Positions 57,590 through 64,000 of a stretch of DNA of 64,000 nt are shown piece after piece. The translations under genes were made by a program, and so were the position numbers. Source of the DNA: Asterella californica (lineage: Eukaryota > Streptophyta > Marchantiopsida > Marchantiales > Aytoniaceae); contig JAYKYS010000004.1 of NCBI GenBank assembly GCA_036924285.1, positions 21,980,001 to 22,044,000 of the forward strand, written 5' to 3'. The first letter of the stretch is position 1. Each line of letters opens with the position of its first letter. Below the pieces are notes generated by a model. The model was not told where the DNA came from and ran no database searches. It saw nothing but the letters and a program-made list of their open reading frames with translations.

Positions 57590-59294
57590 CCCACTCCGTG
57601 TATACCCACTGTCCGAGAAGTCCTCACCAGAACCTCCCGAGAACTCCGTGATGAGAGAATCTCGCTAACACACTCTCCAACCGGAATGTCGCAATCTCCG
57701 TCACCACCGTAACCACCACTTGTCTAACCCTGCTCCTACTGAGCTCACCTATCCTCTACTAGGACGGTCAAGGTAAAGGCAACCTGTACTTGCCATCACC
57801 ACAGGTAGCCTCTCACGGTCTGTTGGTCGTCACTCCAACCGCACCGTGAGAGAGACAAAGTAGTCTGATTGATCCGCAACTCCATCCTCGCTACCGACAA
57901 CACACTGGAGTGAACTCACTCCGGAAGTCAAGCGCCAACACAAGCAAACGTGGCGCACAAACAGAAAGTAGAATATGGAGGGGTTCCAATCACAAGAAGT
58001 CCAAACGATAACCCTCCACACTCAAACATTCACATAAAGAGAAACCCAGCCCCACCCGGACTGACGTCTCCTCGTCGGTGACCACATGCACAATATATGA
58101 TCACCAACTGTCGTAACTGACACTTGAGATCACTAACTAGATGTCCACACCTCTAGTAGCTCCAAAAACATCCACGTGATAGCTCTACTAGCTCACCCAA
58201 GACAACTGCCACCAATTGTCTCTATACACGTCTCTACGGTATAGGCAAGCACTACCACAACTATAGCTTACCCCTAATACTATGGGGTCGCCCTATCACT
58301 CCTCTAGGAACGTGCGAGAAGGTCTCCTACTATCTTATACAAGTCCATAAGTACTTGCACGCATCCTTGTAGGACACCAAGAGCTATTGGTCTAGTGGTA
58401 AAGTCAAAGCTAAGACTACAGAGTTAAGAGTCCAGGTCCAGGAATAGTGTTGGGATGGGTGACCAGCTGGTTTTACACTTCTCACACAACTGAAGCTTGG
58501 ATACTTCTCTCACGCACGCCAGCAAGCTGGCTTACGGCGGGCGCGGGCTCAGGCTCCGCTCCGCCTCCGCATTCTCGCACTCCGCTCTCACGCCTCCGCA
58601 CTCACGCACCTCTGCTCCTCGAAGCCACAAGATTGCACCAAAAGAGGCTCCAAAACAGCAAAAACAACTTGCGGGTGCACACGGGTGACCAAAATCTGAC
58701 GGAAAATAGCAAGAACACCCAAAGCCAACCCGAACACCACCACAACAGATTCGCAAATGCACCATACACACTTCACGAATGCACATACACACAAGAAAAC
58801 TCCTAAACTCGAGTTTCCACACGAAATTGCACCAAAATCTGACGTAACTAGCCTTTTTGTACTTTCGGATGACACGGCAGTGAACTTCGACATGACATAA
58901 CTTCTTCAATCCTTGACCAAACTCCACGAAACTTAGTGCACTAGAATCGTCTCTCAAATGCGTCTCTCTTGTGCGTTTGGGCGTGGCAGACGGAGTACTC
59001 AGTTCTTCGAGTAATCTGAACAAAGAAATTACCATCTCCAACACTACAACAAAGATTATTCACAAACGGTCAAGCCAAACCCACTCTAAGCACGAAGAGA
59101 ATCCGAGTTACACTCAACTAGACTATCCACCATAGCCTAAGGCTCAACTCGAAGAACTAAGGCCTCCAAGCCCTACCTGCGAAGTATACCCCTAGTGGGC
59201 TCTCCCACCAACTCGTCCTAATGGCACTAACGGTTTTACCGGGATGCGCCACTTCGCACTCGGTCAACCTAGCCGAGGTACCAAACTGACGTGA
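57590..59294 (-). other. Leader (5' UTR) of copy 2
   Basis: About 1.7 kb of non-coding DNA between the truncated 5' end and gag. The outer 283 bp (59012-59294) are repeated at 49866-50156. It includes the pol III-like segment at 58386-58490 and a CT/GC-rich part at about 58530-58620. No recognisable primer-binding site lies at the LTR edge; a TGGTACCTC stretch about 13 nt inside is the nearest candidate. Confidence 0.6.
58386..58490 (+). other. tRNA/5S rRNA-like chimeric segment
   Basis: TTGGTCTAGTGGTAAAG resembles the A box and D arm of plant tRNA-Glu. Next, GAGTTAAGAGT and GTTGGGATGGGTGACC match the internal control region of plant 5S rRNA (AGTTAAGCGT; GGATGGGTGACC). The tRNA T-arm is degenerate (AGGTCCAGGAAT), so it is not an intact tRNA. 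Likely a pol III-derived repeat (SINE-like) or captured promoter lying in, and opposite to, the retrotransposon leader. Confidence 0.45.
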
Positions 59295-61030
59295 CATTGC
59301 ATCGTGGTTGACCTCGTCAATCAAACCTTCAAATTTTCTCGTGGATTGCTTGTTTGCTTGCTTTTCTCTTTCGCGTGAAAATAACCTCCACGTAGAACAT
59401 GTCAGTGCCGATGTCAGTGAAAAATTAAGAAATATAGCGATGGTAGTACTCACGTCTTAAAACCATGAAAATGCTTAATTCGATAGAATATGTTTAAACA
59501 AAACAAAAATTGGGATAATGAGAAGACATGACTTAACACCGAATCAACCTGACAACATGTGATAAGTGAAGTAAATGCATGGTGAGCAGAGAGCTTAAGT
59601 TTTCAACAAGAAGAAAGTATGAGATAAAAGATAACTCAATTTATGATAATATTCAGTTTTTTTCGTTCTAGAAGTAGATGACCTAATCATCAAGTATGAA
59701 CTGACAGTAACATTTTGTATTATAGTTGTTTCTCAATCCACCAAGAGATCTATTAGATGGAAGATTTATCTTGTAAGTTAAACGAGCATAGTTATTCCTT
59801 ATTGTGGAAATCTTAAAGATAACCATCTTCATAATATTTTTAGTTAAAAATCTCTAATAGAATTATCATATTATATCACTAATGATAATGAAAAGGAGAG
59901 ATCTCAAACAACATGTTCAAGGAATATATGGTAAGCTTTATGGCTGCAACCATTAGAGAAATAGAGTTTTCACAAGACCTTTCATAATTATGATCAGATA
60001 TACATGTAGAACATATTATTCTGATATTTATTGGTATAAATGAAGCATCAAATTAGTGCTTGGAATTTCATAAAGATCAATCACAAAAAAATAGATGATA
60101 TCAGAAAATAAATTTATGTGCTATATATTAATGATGTTAGAATACATAGATATTTTAAAAATTTGCCTTCCAAAACATAACTAAGTGTGTCAACTTGATC
60201 AGTAGTTGTTTTGCTTTTCAAAATCATCATATTCATAACTCACTAACACCTTGAACTCTCGACAATCATATGTTTCATCAGTTTTTTAAACTTCCTTGTT
60301 CCCTCGCAGCAAATTCTTAACTCCCTCCGTCCTCGATGTCAAAAATATCTTCCTAGATCACATGACAACGTAGCAAAAGATTTGAAAATCGGATGGATGG
60401 ACATTAGATGAGTGACTATGCAGACATTAGAACTACAATGGAATGTCGAAGCATGAGAAAACAATACAATGACATGAGAGTGGAGAGTGAGAGCACTATA
60501 ACGAATAGTTATGGATGGATGAATGTGCAGTGTGTGTGAGCAATGAGGATAGCATTGTCTGCTGAAGACGTCGATGATGTGTTTGATAATACGTTCACTA
60601 GCACAATTTGATAATGCATCGAGAACGTGTCATCCATGTGGATTGAAGTCATTGTTTAGAGAAATGCATGTATATGAAACAAAACAAGGTCTTTATACTA
60701 GTTAGCTTACAGTTGGACGGAATGAAATAAGTATCTTTTGGTTGCACATGTAACACAAATAGCAAGTGAGGGTTCGTATGTTTGGAAAATTTAAGTTTCA
60801 ATGAGCAGAGTGATCTGTTTCCTTTAGACATGGTACATGATAGATTTGTGGTCAAGACAAGAGTCAATGTTACCTCCAAAACTTTTTTTTGTATATTCTT
60901 GTTTGGTACTCTTTTTTTCCTCCGATCAAACTCAAGTAGCATACATACATGTCTCTAGTATGATATCCACATGTTCTGCAAGCCTGCATAATCACTTTCT
61001 CCATCTTCAGATGGAGAAGGTGGCAGACAT

Positions 61031-61075
61031 AATTTATTACCTAATCTTTTCGATGGAAGAATTAGGTAATAAATT
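61031..61075. repeat. Dispersed foldback repeat, member 4
   Basis: AATTTATTACCTAAT (61031-61045) and ATTAGGTAATAAATT (61061-61075) are exact reverse complements. Loop CTTTTCGATGGAAGA. Confidence 0.8.
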
Positions 61076-61405
61076 AAATCATCTATAACTTAATGATTAT
61101 CTGAGAGCATGCTCCAATCTTATGGTTTGAGCAGCACGTACTAAGGTTCTCCACTTATGGATTCTCTCCCGACTCATCGCAGCTTGTGGTTATGATAAGA
61201 TTTAATATTATAAAATAAAATAAAATAAAACTTAAATCTATTCTAAAATATTTATTTAATATGTACAATTTTATCTAAACCCTAAACAAAAATGTCACTA
61301 AAAGACATTTAGAAAGAGTCTTTTAGTGATATTTCTGTTTTCTCTTAGGTCGTGTGGAATGCATATTCAACTGCGATACACCTAGTAAGCAGGAGGACTT
61401 CCATG

Positions 61406-61451
61406 AATTTATACCCTAACCTTTTCGACAGAAAAAGTTAGAGTATAAATT
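61406..61451. repeat. Dispersed foldback repeat, member 5
   Basis: AATTTATACCCTAAC (61406-61420) pairs with GTTAGAGTATAAATT (61437-61451) with one mismatch. Loop CTTTTCGACAGAAAAA is nearly that of member 4. Confidence 0.78.
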
Positions 61452-63137
61452 AATGTGTAAATGAAATCATGCTATTTTCTTATCTGGGTCTCGGACTTAT
61501 AAACTTAGTAACGTTCACTCTCACTTATGGGTTATGTCCGGATCAACCGGCAATCCAAGCCTGCATAACATTCAATAGTTATAAAAAGATTCCATCTTTT
61601 AAAACAACTTAGTATTATTTTTACATAATGATTATATCCTTACCAATAAGAAAAACACGTTTATATCTTTACCGATAAAAAAGACAGAGTTCTACGTACA
61701 AGGCCATGAGGAACGATATTATTTGGCAGGTGTTTATGGTACTCTATGACGAGAGTCCGCACTGGAGCCCGTTTACCGATCTGCACTATGATTGAACTGA
61801 TACTACATTTGAACCTCGGGCATAATTTTTGACCATAACAAAATGATAACAAACTGATGATCGTGTTTGACAGAATTTCCAGTCATTGCACCTCTTTTAG
61901 TTTAGTGATAATCTTGTATGAGTAGTGGTCTAATCACCCATATTCTTCCATAATGTCGAACAGAAAAATCCAATAACCATGCTCGATAAACTTTAGTAAC
62001 TTTTGCTCTCCATATATTATCAAAAATATTATATATATTATATAAAAAATCATGATTAAGCTTCACCAAAAATCTAAATCTAAATTTAACTATGAGTGAC
62101 CTTTACTAAGCCAATCAAGTCTTACCTTTTGCTACCATGATAATGACTTATTGTCACGGTACCAAAGAACAACTCGAGCTTACTTACTATAACATGCTAA
62201 ATAAAGACACGATACTATATTCATACATAAGATATTTCAAACAGTCTTTCACGAACATTCCTGATATAAAAAGCATGAGATAAATTTCATCCTTACATAA
62301 TGAGTCTTTACATTAGAACGAAAAGGTGAAAGTGAAGAGAGATCGTAGAGACATCAGATATGCCAAGATTTTAATTTAGGAACAATTTTCAATTGTTAAC
62401 AATTAAAAGATAAACGAGATAAGGAGACAAGGCTCTCCTTGCTTACCTGCTTTTGTCTTGTTCTGAATTCTTCAAAATCGACGATTAGCTAAGCGAAAAT
62501 GCATAGCAAAAAGGTTTTAACGGCTTTTTGGCTCTGGTGACTCGTACTCAATTCATTTCGTGCGAATCCAGTCTGAGATCGGGGCCTGAAATTCGTCGAA
62601 ATTCTACTTGCCATAACGTTTTCTCGTTCTGTAGAATCTCAGGATGCTTTAAGGTGCAAATTCTCGTTAAGCGCCTACGTTCGGGCAGTTTCGCTTAAAA
62701 CAGAAAAGCGAATGTATAGTAAAAGGTACTTTAGGCAGAAGCGCTGGGCAGGATTCCGGACTACAGTAATACGGTTGAGAAGTTTAATTGGGGTACCCAA
62801 AATGCAAACGTTACCCTCCTTGTGATATCCGGGTGCACTCTGTACGCACTAGAAAATCAACTAAAGCACGCAATACTGCCCTTTACCTCCTACGATGACT
62901 ACAATGAGTCATGCAAAGTTCCATGATTAGGAACATGGCATAACCAGACTAGTGATTAAGACCATTACCTGAGGTCTCATCACGATAAACTCCCCCGATT
63001 TTGCAGTAAAGCGAAGAACAAATATGAGGAGCATTTACGATCTTGTATGAAGCTTAAGCTGTTCAAGTTACTGTATCCCCATCGCTAATCTGTGAACTCC
63101 TCCTCAAACCTGCAGAAGAGAAGACTTTGATTCCAGC

Positions 63138-63978
63138 TCATTTGAATAATCGCATTACACGATGGCCATGAGCACCACTCCGTGCCTCGGCGATCGCCAG
63201 TTCTAACTGCGAACATACCGTCTTCAGTGTTGCATACTTCGCCTCTATAAACGACACCGCAGTTTCATCATCCTGGTCATCCTTGTCCACTTTCTGCACA
63301 ACCACCGGTGGCCGTGTTCTCACGCTTAATACGAAGATAGGAGCCGATTGATGCCTTACGCTCCTGCTTGCGACCTGTAAAAAGGGCTGATAAGTCTGTT
63401 GCATAATTAAGTGTTCCAAAACATCGATCAGAGTGGATGTACTATCACTACAGAGAAAATAAAGAAGACAAATAGAGGCAACTCCCGTATAGACCGAGCC
63501 CGAAATAACCACTGTGCTGCATAACCTTAAGACCATTCCTGAAAGCTTAAACTTCCAAACTTACAACTTCATCGGCAGTCTGTCAAAGTGGAGGTGGGTT
63601 GCACGAAATTCAGTTGTAGATAAGACCCGGATGGACTTGCCTGCACATCTAGGCGCCAATCTACACTTCGATAAGTAGGCATACGTAATATTGCCACCGA
63701 AACATACTCTCGCATCTCTCCAACTCGCTCAACGAAGTAATCAGCCAGAGCTTGTCTCAGCGCCTCCCCATAACCCTGAATTGTCAGGAAGTCAACTAGC
63801 TGCTGATATGAAAGATTTGCTCGGGACGCCCTTGAGTAGATGTTAGAGACCGCAGATACGGCTTGCGACACTGCTTCCACTGTCGTTTGTAACTGCTTTG
63901 CTGCCTTTGCAAAACCTTTTGAAGGAGTCTCACCTTTCAAAATTCCTGTCACTGCCACCTTTGCGAACTCGTGCACGA
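63138..63978 (-). CDS. COMMD2: COMM domain-containing protein 2 homologue (3' exons)
   Basis: Two exons in the window: 63978-63641 (acceptor GTCTTGTAG; earlier exons lie beyond the right edge) and 63374-63138 (TGA). The helical N-terminal part (KGFAKAAKQLQTTVEAVSQA) leads to the COMM domain: RMPTYRSVDWRLDVQ joined to VASRSVRHQSAPIFVL, the conserved Trp/Leu-rich core. The tail ends HGHRVMRLFK, like animal COMMD2. The reading is continuous only if the intron (63640-63375) uses a GC donor, CAG|GCAAGT, with acceptor TTTTTACAG. COMMD proteins form the Commander complex that works with Retriever in endosomal recycling. Function in this organism is inferred by homology. Confidence 0.8.
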
Positions 63979-64000
63979 CTACAAGACAGACAGCATGGAA

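Larger units (their letters stand above)
49759..59294 (-). mobile_element. Ty3/gypsy DNMT-PHD retrotransposon, copy 2 (decayed)
   Basis: Same layout as copy 1 on the opposite strand. Leader 59294-57590, gag 57589 to about 55890, protease and methyltransferase about 55600-53566, UAG at 53568-53566, RT/RNase H/integrase about 53565-50900, PHD about 50590-50455, polypurine tract about 50277-50268, LTR 50266-50161. Beyond the LTR comes a second stretch of leader (50156-49866) and another LTR (49864-49759). No LTR is found at the right (5') end: homology stops inside the leader at 59294. Stops and frameshifts interrupt nearly every domain. Confidence 0.88.
59295..63137. other. AT-rich intergenic DNA
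   Basis: No gene recognised. Contains two foldback members 360 bp apart (61031 and 61406), a 12-bp hairpin TCACTAAAAGAC/GTCTTTTAGTGA (61295-61306 with 61318-61329), and, at the right, the 3' flank of COMMD2. Confidence 0.45.

Noticed and set aside
58386..58460. Functional tRNA gene
   Set aside because: A-box-like part is good but the T arm/B box and acceptor stem are not intact.

Overview
The window looks like nuclear DNA of a green plant, most likely an early-diverging streptophyte (charophyte alga or bryophyte grade). Genes have GT-AG introns. Two are clear plant-lineage families: the chloroplast outer-envelope pore OEP21 and the SKIP22-type F-box protein. A COMMD2 homologue and a plastid-targeted-looking protein with a peptidoglycan-binding fold are also present. 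About three quarters of the window is non-genic: retrotransposons, a dead hAT transposon, satellites, minisatellites, foldback repeats and AT-rich DNA. Species identification is inference.

Layout. 1-7056: 5'-truncated Ty3/gypsy element (copy 1, + strand). Its polyprotein order is Gag zinc knuckles, aspartic protease, a C5-cytosine DNA methyltransferase, an in-frame UAG, then RT, RNase H, integrase and a C-terminal PHD finger. It ends at a polypurine tract and a 106-bp LTR. 7077-16300: a decayed coding fragment, unrecognised exon-like ORFs (11.6-13.7 kb), a SINE-like repeat and degenerate tandem repeats. 16300-21440: repeats and hairpins. 21447-23453: F-box/SKIP22-like gene (-). 26687-30778: multi-exon gene (-) for a transit-peptide-like N-terminus, peptidoglycan-binding domain, membrane segment and coiled coil. 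31000-38400: AT-rich intergenic DNA. 38470-40240: hAT transposase pseudogene (-). 40560-41590: satellite array. 43065-43118: perfect hairpin. 43615-44182: unassigned coding-like locus (-). 46222-48038: complete five-exon OEP21 (-). 49759-59294: second, multiply broken copy of the methyltransferase/PHD retrotransposon (copy 2, - strand), with an odd LTR-leader-LTR tail and a tRNA/5S-like segment in its leader. 59295-63137: AT-rich. 63138-63978: 3' exons of COMMD2 (-), with a GC-AG intron, running off the right edge.

The most remarkable content is the retrotransposon. It carries both a DNA-methylation 'writer' (DNMT3-like motifs) and a histone-reader fold (PHD finger). Both copies keep an in-frame UAG followed by CAGUCA, which fits the UAG-CARYYA readthrough context. 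That arrangement would put the methyltransferase in the abundant Gag-side product and make the polymerase the rarer extension product. Methyltransferase-bearing retrotransposons have, to my recollection, been reported in charophytes and dinoflagellates, so the class is not wholly new. The combination with PHD, tiny LTRs and the UAG context deserves attention. The two copies are broken at different sites, so each informs on the other.
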